In this document: piece by piece, positions 1-5,026 of the stretch
Layout: each line of letters opens with the position of its first letter
Numbering within the stretch: the first letter of the stretch is position 1
Source: CAG-791 sp963591995
GTDB taxonomy: Bacteria; Bacillota; Clostridia; Lachnospirales; Lachnospiraceae
DNA length: 5,026 bases
Reading direction: 5' to 3'
Assembly: GCA_963591995.1 (NCBI GenBank)
Contig: CAVAUJ010000116.1
Coordinates: forward strand, 1 to 5,026
The notes under the pieces: generated by a model
What the model was told of the DNA's origin: nothing
Seen by the model: only the letters and a program-made list of their open reading frames with translations
The model's database searches: none
Made by a program: the position numbers and the translations under genes

Positions 1-440
1 CAGCGGTTTTTGTGTCCTCTCCCATGGCGGGACTCCATAAAGAGCGTGAATTCAACGGACACCGTTTCCCCTCTGCCGCACCTTTGGCGGTCCTTACAGA
101 CCAAGATGTGACACAATATGATGCAAGATGCAGTGCACGAAGCCATGCGATCTGCACAGATTGTCGGAACCCACCGACCGGACAAGGAAGGTATTCTCTT
201 CCGTGGGAACCCATTCCTGCAGAGCCGACCGGATTCCTTCCGAATAATAAAAGGGCCGGATTGCATTCTCTGCCTGCACATTTCTTTCCTTCTGCCCCGG
301 GCTGCAGGTGAACCGGAACAGGTACAACTGCCCATCCTCTGTATCTGCGGCATTACGCCGGAAATGCAAGGTTACGTTCGTAATTGCTGTAATTGTGGAC
401 TTTTCCTGTCAGTGGATCTGCCTGAATTTTCAAAAGTGTC
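1..440. other. Stretch without a supportable gene at the left edge
   Basis: I cannot support a gene here. Several frames on both strands stay open for 90-117 codons, but none has a start with a convincing ribosome binding site and none resembles a family I recognise. The longest unbroken minus-strand frame runs from 352 off the left edge and has no clear start. Visible small structure includes an inverted pair GTGTCC (12-17) and GGACAC (57-62), and a spaced direct repeat in which GGAACCCA and CCGACCGGA occur at 166-182 and again at 206-233. The stretch could be the remnant of a gene, the far end of a gene lying outside the window, or untranslated RNA. Nothing decides between these. Confidence 0.3.
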
Positions 441-476
441 TCAGTACAAAAGTGAAAACCTTTGGAAATGATGTCT

Positions 477-506
477 TTGAAAGATATAGATGGTTTTGGA
501 TATGAT
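477..506 (+). promoter_or_regulatory. Candidate sigma-A-type promoter, plus strand
   Basis: TTGAAA at 477-482 (5 of 6 match to TTGACA) and TATGAT at 501-506 (5 of 6 match to TATAAT) are separated by 18 nt. The predicted transcript would start near 513 and read directly into the hairpin cluster at 531-584. No protein gene follows on this strand, so the product would be a small RNA. The boxes are good, but the region is AT-rich and chance matches are possible. Confidence 0.35.
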
Positions 507-530
507 AGTAACGGATGGGGGAACCTTCGA

Positions 531-584
531 CACCGCCTCCTTTCGGTGCATAGATTTCCGAGCCCCTCTCGGTTGAATACAACC
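531..584. other. Cluster of three short hairpins, possible small or antisense RNA
   Basis: Three perfect 5-bp stems lie within 54 nt: CACCG/CGGTG (531-535 with 544-548, loop 536-543), CCGAG/CTCGG (558-562 with 568-572, loop 563-567) and GGTTG/CAACC (571-575 with 580-584, loop 576-579). The last two share GG at 571-572, so they compete. Read on the minus strand, the first loop is AAAGGAGG, a near-perfect Shine-Dalgarno sequence. Read on the plus strand, the loop is its complement CCTCCTTT. With promoter-like boxes facing each other on both sides, this resembles an antisense RNA locus. I cannot assign it to a named RNA family, and no terminator with a good U-tract follows on the plus strand. 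Confidence 0.35.
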
Positions 585-609
585 TACCACAGTTTTCATG
601 GCAGTTCAA
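581..609 (-). promoter_or_regulatory. Weak candidate promoter, minus strand
   Basis: On the minus strand TTGAAC (609-604) is followed after 17 nt by TAGGTT (586-581). The -35 box is fair and the -10 box poor (3 of 6). A transcript would start near 574 and pass through the hairpin whose loop is AAAGGAGG. The -10 box overlaps the GGTTG/CAACC stem. It is listed because it opposes the better plus-strand promoter at 477-506, so the two transcripts would overlap in antisense over roughly 513-574. Confidence 0.22.
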
Positions 610-617
610 TACATGTG

Positions 618-635
618 CATGCATAATTATGCATG
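618..635. repeat. 18-bp perfect palindrome, possible operator
   Basis: The sequence CATGCATAATTATGCATG is identical to its own reverse complement over 18 bp. It sits in a cluster of TGCAT/ATGCA words running from 616 to 674, including a second inverted pair TGCAT-TAT-ATGCA at 662-674. A perfect palindrome of this length without a spacer looks more like a protein-binding site than an RNA hairpin. I do not recognise the regulator. The nearest transcription signals are the weak minus-strand promoter just downstream (581-609) and the yibE/F terminator at 706-749. Confidence 0.5.
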
Positions 636-705
636 TTCTTCGGGAAAATAACGCATATTCGTGCATTATATGCATTTTGTCCCCTTTTGCGCCGCCCTGC
701 ACAGC

Positions 706-749
706 AAAAGACAGGCGAATCCCTCTGAATTCATAGAGACTCACCTGTC
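706..749 (-). terminator. Intrinsic terminator downstream of the YibE/F gene
   Basis: On the minus strand a 15-bp stem, including three G-T wobbles, forms between 749-735 and 724-710. It has a 10-nt loop and is followed directly by TTTT (709-706). The outer six pairs are GACAGG/CCTGTC. It begins 39 nt after the stop codon of the YibE/F gene, the expected place and orientation. The plus strand lacks a matching U-tract. A second inverted repeat, CTTTTGC (684-690) with GCAAAAG (704-710), overlaps the U-tract and may form a later hairpin. Confidence 0.75.
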
Positions 750-787
750 CTGTCACAGAAACACTTGATCACTATATTGCTGTTGAT

Positions 788-1969
788 TTATTCCGAATCC
801 TGCAAACTGCGCTTGCCTCTGTAAACCATCGCTGCGATCGCAACCGTCGCCGGCACGCTGAACACGACGCCAAAGCTTCCGGATAATCCCTGCATAATGG
901 AAATACCAATGTTATTGGAATTGATGATCTGCAACAGCGGCAGATCGTAGGCATAGTCCAATACCAACATGGAAACGCTGCCGCCCGCAAAGGCCAGGAT
1001 CAACGTGTTGGAATCCGTTCCCATCATATCCCGGCCGATGCGCATACCGGCCCGCAAAAGCTCCCACCTTCCGATGGCGGGATTCTGCTCGCAGATTTCC
1101 TGCATGGAGCTGGCGATGGACATGGCTACGTCCATGACAGCGCCCAGTGTGGAAATCAAAAGTCCGGAAAAGAGAAGTCCGCCCACTGCAATGTCATTGG
1201 TCTCCCACAGCGTCACCAGCGTTTCAATGTCCGATACATTCCAGCCTGTAATCCCCGTCGCCATAGAAAACACCGACGCCATAATTCCCGCAAACAGCAC
1301 ACCGGCCAGCGTCCCGGCGATGGCCGCCATGGTCTTCTTTGTCAATCCTCCGATCAGCCAAAGAGTGATAACGGTCGTCACCACACAGAGGAAAACTGCC
1401 ACCCAGAAGGGAGAATATCCCTTGTATATCAGCGGCAGATAGATAAAAATAATGCCGGCAAAGGTAAATACCAATCCCAGTGCACCTCGCAAGCCCTTCC
1501 AGCCGCCAACAACGCAAAGAGACGCCAGATACAACAGCGCAAACAGGAGCAGCACCATTCCACGGTCCTGAGCATAGACACTGGACACCACAACATCCCC
1601 GGCTACGCTCTGCATAATGATCACCTTCATGCCCACGCGGCAGGCCGCTCCGAAAAGGTATCCCGCAGAGGAGGTGCAGACAATCTCCTGCCCTTTTAAT
1701 TCTCCGCTTTTCATAAGGACTCTGACGGTCTGCTCTCCCACACGGGTGCCGTCTTCCTGCATATTGTCCTGCAGAATTTCCGTAACAACGGCCTTTTCAA
1801 AGGTCTGCCCCGTGCGGTTAATCAGCTCTGTTTTCTCCACCACATTTATGTGAACAACCCACAACACAAAAAAGAGTGCCAAAGCTGCCGGAAGGCCCCA
1901 GCGCAAAAGGATTCTCTTCGTTTTTTTCTCTGTTTTCGGATTCATTGCATGTTCGAACTGTTTTTCCAT
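788..1969 (-). CDS. YibE/F family multi-pass membrane protein
   Basis: This predicted integral membrane protein of the YibE/F family is 393 residues from ATG 1969, a normal family length. The biochemical function is not established. A basic N-terminus (about 10-24) leads into a first membrane helix (about 24-41). A soluble extracytoplasmic-type segment of about 90 residues follows (45-135), then a hydrophobic block of six to seven helices between 137 and 383. Family-typical conserved stretches are GAVMDVAMSIASSMQEI (276-292) and IGRDMMGTDSNTLILA (311-326). A TTG at 2053 would add 28 residues, but that extension reads through two dyads and a terminator-like hairpin. ATG 1969 has GAGG five bases upstream and is preferred. 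It lies downstream of the phosphatase on the same strand with an 84-nt gap, and ends at a strong terminator. Family assignment is firm; start and role are less sure. Confidence 0.9.
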   Translation of the reverse strand: MEKQFEHAMNPKTEKKTKRILLRWGLPAALALFFVLWVVHINVVEKTELINRTGQTFEKAVVTEILQDNMQEDGTRVGEQTVRVLMKSGELKGQEIVCTSSAGYLFGAACRVGMKVIIMQSVAGDVVVSSVYAQDRGMVLLLFALLYLASLCVVGGWKGLRGALGLVFTFAGIIFIYLPLIYKGYSPFWVAVFLCVVTTVITLWLIGGLTKKTMAAIAGTLAGVLFAGIMASVFSMATGITGWNVSDIETLVTLWETNDIAVGGLLFSGLLISTLGAVMDVAMSIASSMQEICEQNPAIGRWELLRAGMRIGRDMMGTDSNTLILAFAGGSVSMLVLDYAYDLPLLQIINSNNIGISIMQGLSGSFGVVFSVPATVAIAAMVYRGKRSLQDSE

Positions 1970-1997
1970 GTCTGCCTCGTTACGCCGAAAAAGACCA

Positions 1998-2026
1998 AGC
2001 CCGGCAGGCCGATCGCCTGCCAGGCT
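1998..2026 (-). terminator. Terminator- or attenuator-like hairpin between phosphatase and YibE/F genes
   Basis: A perfect 7-bp stem GGCAGGC/GCCTGCC (2003-2009 with 2015-2021, 5-nt loop) is extended after one mismatch by four more pairs (1998-2001 with 2023-2026). On the minus strand it is followed by TGGTC and then TTTTT, so the U-run is displaced by five bases and the terminator is suboptimal. It lies 28 nt after the phosphatase stop and 28 nt before the YibE/F ATG. Partial termination that lowers expression of the second gene is the simplest reading. Its position also argues that the in-frame TTG at 2053 is not the true start. Confidence 0.45.
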
Positions 2027-2033
2027 CAGATCC

Positions 2034-2052
2034 TGTATCAATTGTTGATACA
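2034..2052. promoter_or_regulatory. Operator-like 8-bp inverted repeat after the phosphatase stop
   Basis: TGTATCAA (2034-2041) and TTGATACA (2045-2052) are perfect inverted copies separated by TTG. The dyad begins one base beyond the phosphatase stop codon and precedes the terminator-like hairpin. No U-tract follows, so it is not a terminator. It could bind a regulator of a separate YibE/F promoter, but I see no convincing -35/-10 pair around it. Confidence 0.35.
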
Positions 2053-2053
2053 A

Positions 2054-3631
2054 TTATTTTGTCTTTGTAATGGTAAAGGTAGCATCGATCTGTTCCACAC
2101 TGTTATCTGTGATCTGGTAGGTATTGATGGTAAAGCTGTCCTTGGTCAGGTTGATGACCGAGTAGCTGGGCAGCCAATTCTGGGATCTTGCTGCAATATA
2201 ATCCTGCTGTGTGGAGATCAGCTCATAGTATTTGGAACCCGATGCCGAATTGGCAGTCATATACAATGTACCCTGCGGGTCCGTCACATGGTCTGTTCCG
2301 GCGCTCTCAATGGTATAACACTTATTGTCCTCCGTGAAGGAATCCAGTGCTTTCTTTGCTTCCCCATTGCCATCTTCCGGTGCCAGCTCGATGGCCTCAT
2401 CGGTAGTTACATTATAAGCGTGATCCCAGTCATAATCCTTGCCGTCCGATGCCAGGCGGAATTCATAAGAGCCGTGCGTCTTGCCATCGCCATAGAGGAT
2501 ATTGGAGCGGCTATAGGTGTGATCATGACCCTGCAGTACCACATCCACATCGTAGCGGTCAAAAACAGGTGTCAGCTGCGTACGAAGAATCATGCCGTCG
2601 GTATCGGAGTGATCCAAACCGGATCCGTAGATGTCCTGGTGGATGGTGACAATGCGCCACTTCGCATTCGGATTGGAAGCAATGGCTTCCTGCATCGTCT
2701 TTTCATGCTCTGCCACGTTGTAGTTATTGGTATTTAAGACGATAAACAGTCCGGGGCCATAGGAGTAATAGTAGTCACCGCCAGCCTGGGTCTTGCCATT
2801 CTCCGTTGCGTTGGGCACATTGAAATGATATGCGTAATCCGCATTCAAAGAATCGTGGTTGCCGATGGTCGTTGCGGTGGCAAGGCTCTCCAGCGCGCTG
2901 GCGGAAAGATATGCTGCGTACTCCTCTTCCTTGGCCTTTCCTGTCTTGTTGACCTGGTCACCGGCAGAAATCATGAAATTGATGTTATTATTGAGTCCTG
3001 TTGCCACATCCAGGGTACGATCCCAGGCAAAGCCATCGTTGCGGGCTGCGGTATTGGCAACGCCGGAGGTGTTGGTGAGCTTTTCTCCGTTTTGAGGCTG
3101 TCCCTTGGAAGCACCGATCTGCGGATCGCCTACGTACAGGATATTGACGTTCTCAAAGCTGCCGGTGGTATATTTTCTCACCTCAGACTGCACGCCGTTT
3201 TTCTCCACGGTGTAGTAGTAGGTGGTATTTTCCTTCAGGCCGGTAACCGTTACGTGATTATACTGGTATGCCTCGCCGTCTGTTAAATCTTTCTCGACAT
3301 TGCCGGTGGTGCCTTTGTACTGCTTCAAATTGTTCTTGGATGTACCGAAAAGAACGATCGGAGTCGGTTCCTTACTGTATTTGCTATACCATGCAAAATT
3401 GAGCTTGGTCTCATCCTCACCGGGCGTAATGGAAACCTTGGTATAATCCGTCGCAGTCTCCTCCCAGTTTGCTGCCCACTCTGCCCAGCCACTGGACGCG
3501 CCTGTCACAGAGGAATCATTGTAATGCACCGTGGAAGCGCTGGCCGGCAGCACATTCATAGCACATTCTGCGATAATGGACACGGAAAGTCCTGCCATCA
3601 CCAGCACCGGAAACAGCTTTTTCTTTTTCAT
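2054..3631 (-). CDS. Secreted purple-acid-phosphatase-like metallophosphoesterase
   Basis: This exported calcineurin-like phosphatase (525 residues) is predicted to hydrolyse phosphomonoesters outside the membrane. Its natural substrate is unknown. A signal peptide is clear: KKKK at 2-5, a hydrophobic core, and ASA at 30-32 before the likely cleavage. A fibronectin-III/purple-acid-phosphatase N-terminal domain spans about 60-157. The catalytic domain shows GDPQ (168-171), GDQVN (224-228), GNHD (257-260), H331 in TIHQD, and GHDHTY (368-373). Probable metal ligands are D169, D225, N258, H331, H369 and H371. The tyrosine that gives true purple acid phosphatases their colour is not evident after GDPQ, so a different metal pair is likely. 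The C-terminal stretch GTLYMTANSASGSKYYEL (454-471) is also family-like. No LPXTG anchor or C-terminal membrane helix is present. ATG 3631 is chosen over ATG 3649 because GGAGAGAG lies eight bases upstream and the signal peptide then starts MKKKK. Confidence 0.93.
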   Translation of the reverse strand: MKKKKLFPVLVMAGLSVSIIAECAMNVLPASASTVHYNDSSVTGASSGWAEWAANWEETATDYTKVSITPGEDETKLNFAWYSKYSKEPTPIVLFGTSKNNLKQYKGTTGNVEKDLTDGEAYQYNHVTVTGLKENTTYYYTVEKNGVQSEVRKYTTGSFENVNILYVGDPQIGASKGQPQNGEKLTNTSGVANTAARNDGFAWDRTLDVATGLNNNINFMISAGDQVNKTGKAKEEEYAAYLSASALESLATATTIGNHDSLNADYAYHFNVPNATENGKTQAGGDYYYSYGPGLFIVLNTNNYNVAEHEKTMQEAIASNPNAKWRIVTIHQDIYGSGLDHSDTDGMILRTQLTPVFDRYDVDVVLQGHDHTYSRSNILYGDGKTHGSYEFRLASDGKDYDWDHAYNVTTDEAIELAPEDGNGEAKKALDSFTEDNKCYTIESAGTDHVTDPQGTLYMTANSASGSKYYELISTQQDYIAARSQNWLPSYSVINLTKDSFTINTYQITDNSVEQIDATFTITKTK

Positions 3632-3639
3632 AACCGAAT

Positions 3640-3647
3640 CTCTCTCC
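3640..3647 (-). promoter_or_regulatory. Ribosome binding site deciding the phosphatase start
   Basis: Minus-strand GGAGAGAG (3647-3640) is eight bases before ATG 3631. The upstream in-frame ATG at 3649 overlaps this site and has no comparable site of its own. Confidence 0.7.
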
Positions 3648-3748
3648 ATTCTGCAGACGCTTTCTGTCTAACCAAATCGCAACCATTCAGAGCCACACTC
3701 GCAAAACCGCTGCTACGCAGCTTCTCTTTCTCTGGCTCCAGAGGCTCT

Positions 3749-3769
3749 GACGTCCGGCGACGTCCGCCG
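3749..3769. repeat. Tandem 10-mer GACGTCCGGC / GACGTCCGCC forming a GC-rich hairpin
   Basis: Two adjacent 10-bp copies (3749-3758 and 3759-3768) differ at one base. The 6-mer GACGTC is itself palindromic. The second half folds as CGGCG (3755-3759) with CGCCG (3765-3769) around a 5-nt loop. It would lie in the phosphatase leader if transcription starts near 3790. There is no U-tract on either strand, so it is not a terminator. Confidence 0.5.
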
Positions 3770-3796
3770 CACCGGCATCCATTTCTTACGCGATCC

Positions 3797-3861
3797 ATTG
3801 TAGGCGTCCCTTGTAAAGGACATGATCACTGTCATGTAAAAAGAAAGGCACTCTTTGTAAA
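3797..3861 (-). promoter_or_regulatory. Probable phosphatase promoter region with dyad and TTTACA hexamers
   Basis: On the minus strand a -10-like TACAAT (3802-3797, 5 of 6) lies about 165 bp upstream of the phosphatase start. At the -35 position there is no good hexamer; instead a dyad ACATGA/TCATGT (3820-3825 with 3832-3837, 6-nt spacer) occupies it. TTTACA occurs three times, at 3817-3812, 3840-3835 and 3861-3856, spaced 23 and 21 nt, close to two helical turns. A -10 box without a -35 box plus phased hexamers suggests an activated promoter. The hexamers resemble the TTAACA-type direct repeats bound by PhoP in Bacillus, but the usual 11-nt neighbours are missing. Confidence 0.3.
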
Positions 3862-4070
3862 ATAAAACGGCCTGTCGCCAGTGGGCATCTGTACCGCAAC
3901 TTACCCAACCCTTAATTTTCTGTGAATCTTCTTGCGTGGCCTGCTCTCCCTCATTAAACTGGTGTAAAATCTACAGTATGCATTCCGGGAGGCGCTTCGT
4001 TTCGTATTCTGCGACAGGAGCGGTCTCCGACAACAACGGAAGGCATTGCATGTATAAAAGTCTGCAGAAG

Positions 4071-4076
4071 GGAGGG
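4071..4076 (+). promoter_or_regulatory. Ribosome binding site for mecA (GTG start)
   Basis: GGAGGG at 4071-4076, preceded by AAG, lies five bases before GTG 4082. This strong site supports the non-ATG start. No alternative in-frame start nearby has a comparable site. Confidence 0.85.
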
Positions 4077-4081
4077 AATCC

Positions 4082-4825
4082 GTGAAAATTGAAAAGATCA
4101 ATGACCGGCAGGTCCGCTTCACGCTGACGGGCGAGGATCTGGCGGCAAGGCAGATTCAGCTGCGCGAGCTGGCCTATGGTACCGACAAGGCAAAGGAGCT
4201 CTTTCGTGAAATGATGCAGCAGGCAGCCCTTCAGGTCGGCTTCGAGGTCGAGAATATCCCTCTTATGGTTGAGGCGGTTCCCCTGCAGGGAGGCGCCGTC
4301 GTATTGATTGTCACCAAGATCGAGAATCCGGAGGAGCTGGATGCCCGGTTTTCCAATTTTGCGCCTTCCGTCCTCCAGCATGGAAATGCCGGCGGCGCTC
4401 TTGAACAGCTGCTGCGTTCGCTGACCTCCCGTTCCTCGGGAGAGGACGGTGATGCCGCGTCTGCTCCGGCCGATGCGCAGAACAGCGCCGAGGCGGCAAA
4501 GGCCGCCCTCCGGCAGCTCCGTGAATACGCGGCATGCAACCGGCTGTATGCCTTCCGTGACATGGACCAGGTTCTCCGGGCTGCAGCCCGCATCCGGGAC
4601 AGCTATACCGGCGACAGCGTCCTGTTCGGGGAGCCCGGCAGCTATCAGCTGCTGCTCAAGCTGAAGGATACCGAGGAGGCCGCGGCCCAGCAGGGTGTCA
4701 TCGCCGCTGTTTCCGAATTCGGCACGCTGCAGTCGATCACCTATGCCAGAGAGCAGTACCTGCGGGAGCATGGTGATCTTCTCATCCCCGACCATGCCGT
4801 GGAAAAGCTGGCTGCTTTTGCCTGA
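4082..4825 (+). CDS. mecA: MecA adaptor protein for ClpC
   Basis: MecA delivers substrates to the ClpC unfoldase and ClpCP protease; in Bacillus subtilis it targets the competence factor ComK. The protein has 247 residues against about 218 in B. subtilis. The N-terminal substrate-binding domain (1 to about 90) starts MKIEKINDRQVRFTLTGEDL, matching the MEIERIN pattern of known MecA, with ELFREMM at 39-45. An alanine-rich low-complexity linker spans about 97-145. The C-terminal ClpC-binding domain covers about 147-247 and includes YLREHGDLLIPDHAVEKL (226-243), equivalent to the EYGKLIISEHALE region of B. subtilis MecA. The gene is GC-richer than its neighbours, mainly through the linker. The start is GTG with a strong ribosome site. 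It stands alone on its strand here, divergent from the phosphatase, and ends within a repeat cluster that carries its terminator. A paralogue with a role outside competence is possible. Confidence 0.93.
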   Translation: MKIEKINDRQVRFTLTGEDLAARQIQLRELAYGTDKAKELFREMMQQAALQVGFEVENIPLMVEAVPLQGGAVVLIVTKIENPEELDARFSNFAPSVLQHGNAGGALEQLLRSLTSRSSGEDGDAASAPADAQNSAEAAKAALRQLREYAACNRLYAFRDMDQVLRAAARIRDSYTGDSVLFGEPGSYQLLLKLKDTEEAAAQQGVIAAVSEFGTLQSITYAREQYLREHGDLLIPDHAVEKLAAFA

Positions 4826-4950
4826 GAGAACAGATCCCGTTGAGAAACCGGCCGCCTTTGCCGGGGAGAGCAGGTCACTGCCTCTTCTTCCGCCCAAAAA
4901 CGCAAATCCCGTTAAGAAGCCGACCGCCTTTGTCCGAGAGAACCGGGGCG
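4799..4950 (+). repeat. Three degenerate direct repeats spanning the mecA 3' end
   Basis: A roughly 40-nt unit occurs at 4799-4838, 4839-4878 and 4911-4950. The first two are adjacent and about 29 of 40 bases agree; the second and third agree at about 28 of 40. Copy 1 encodes the MecA C-terminus VEKLAAFA followed by its TGA. Read in frame, copy 2 gives VEKPAAFAGESRS and copy 3 VKKPTAFVRENRG. Five of six differences between copies 1 and 2 over the first eight codons are synonymous third-position changes. Past the mecA stop the reading ENR recurs in copy 3, so TGA aligns with GGG in copy 2 and CGA in copy 3. Copies 2 and 3 share a frame that differs from that of mecA. Confidence 0.6.
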
Positions 4951-4958
4951 GTCGTTTT
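4921..4958 (+). terminator. Intrinsic terminator of mecA
   Basis: An 8-bp perfect stem CGACCGCC (4921-4928) with GGCGGTCG (4947-4954) encloses an 18-nt loop that may fold further, and is followed directly by TTTTGT (4955-4960). It starts 95 nt after the mecA stop and lies within the third repeat copy. An additional 5-bp hairpin, CCGGC/GCCGG (4848-4852 with 4860-4864), in copy 2 has no U-tract. Confidence 0.75.
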
Positions 4959-5026
4959 GTAGCGGTCCTTGCCTAGTACATCGTTTGCAAAATAACTAGC
5001 CAAATAACGCAGAACTTTTTTCTGAG

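Larger units (their letters stand above)
3632..4081. other. Intergenic region between the divergent phosphatase and mecA genes
   Basis: About 450 bp without a gene I can support. Frames open here in the plus strand (3524-3865) and the minus strand (3901-4122, and the left end of 3971-4897) are unlike known proteins and lack good starts. Contents are the phosphatase ribosome site (3640-3647), a small hairpin GCTGC-TAC-GCAGC (3709-3721), a GC-rich repeat (3749-3769), the probable phosphatase promoter region with a dyad (3797-3861) and the mecA ribosome site (4071-4076). For mecA I see only a weak -10 candidate, TATAAA at 4053-4058, without a good -35 box. Confidence 0.6.

Noticed and set aside
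94..369. 91-codon minus-strand ORF with TTG start
   Set aside because: Codon use is acceptable, but there is no ribosome binding site before the TTG, no recognised domain, and competing open frames on both strands.
430..756. 108-codon minus-strand ORF
   Set aside because: It passes through the YibE/F terminator, the palindrome and the hairpin cluster, and has no ribosome site. The sequence does not look like a protein family.
788..2053. Longer YibE/F start at TTG 2053
   Set aside because: The extra 28 codons cover a dyad and a terminator-like hairpin and begin one base after the phosphatase stop without a ribosome site. ATG 1969 has GAGG upstream and gives a family-typical N-terminus.
1850..2737. 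295-codon plus-strand ORF
   Set aside because: It runs antisense across both the YibE/F and phosphatase genes, whose motifs are unambiguous. It is a shadow frame.
3971..4897. 308-codon minus-strand ORF opposite mecA
   Set aside because: It lies antisense to the clearly recognised mecA, and its length follows from the GC-rich codon pattern of that gene. The predicted protein resembles nothing known and has no ribosome site.
4799..4950. Resemblance of the minus strand to the 3' end of a glycine riboswitch (CTCTCAGGCAAAAG)
   Set aside because: The matching 5' GGAGAG partner and the aptamer core are absent, the downstream gene on that strand would be antisense to mecA, and one copy is simply the mecA coding sequence reversed.
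4695..4976. 93-codon plus-strand ORF overlapping the end of mecA
   Set aside because: Its first part is a shadow of mecA, and its last part only reads the degenerate repeat copies. It has no ribosome site. The repeat itself is reported as a finding.

Overview
The window looks like chromosomal DNA from a Bacillota (Firmicutes) bacterium, probably a mid-GC Clostridia member such as a gut Lachnospiraceae relative. The best pointer is a clear MecA, the ClpC adaptor typical of Bacillota. A YibE/F-family membrane protein and a secreted metallophosphatase with a Gram-positive style signal peptide fit with it. The strain cannot be named from sequence alone.

Layout. Positions 1-787 hold no gene I can support. 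The stretch contains short inverted repeats, facing promoter-like boxes near 477-609, an 18-bp perfect palindrome (618-635) and a strong intrinsic terminator (706-749) for the minus-strand gene next to it. Two minus-strand genes follow: a YibE/F multi-pass membrane protein (788-1969) and, upstream of it, an exported purple-acid-phosphatase-like metallophosphoesterase (2054-3631). The 84-nt gap between them carries two dyads, one of them terminator-like. The region 3632-4081 separates the phosphatase from mecA, which is divergent on the plus strand. It holds the probable phosphatase promoter with three TTTACA hexamers and a dyad, plus GC-rich small repeats. mecA occupies 4082-4825. Its 3' end is the first of three degenerate direct repeats (4799-4950), the last of which forms an intrinsic terminator. 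The final 68 bases (4959-5026) show nothing I can call.

How the genes relate. The phosphatase and YibE/F share a strand and may be partly co-transcribed, with the hairpin between them acting as terminator or attenuator. A link to phosphate supply is plausible for the phosphatase but is inferred from promoter hexamers only. mecA is a separate, divergent unit concerned with targeted proteolysis.

The two observations most worth a second look are (1) the facing promoter-like boxes and hairpins at 477-609, where a Shine-Dalgarno-like loop on one strand is complementary to a loop on the other, the geometry of an antisense-controlled small ORF, and (2) the repeats at the end of mecA, which preserve codon-level similarity past its stop codon.
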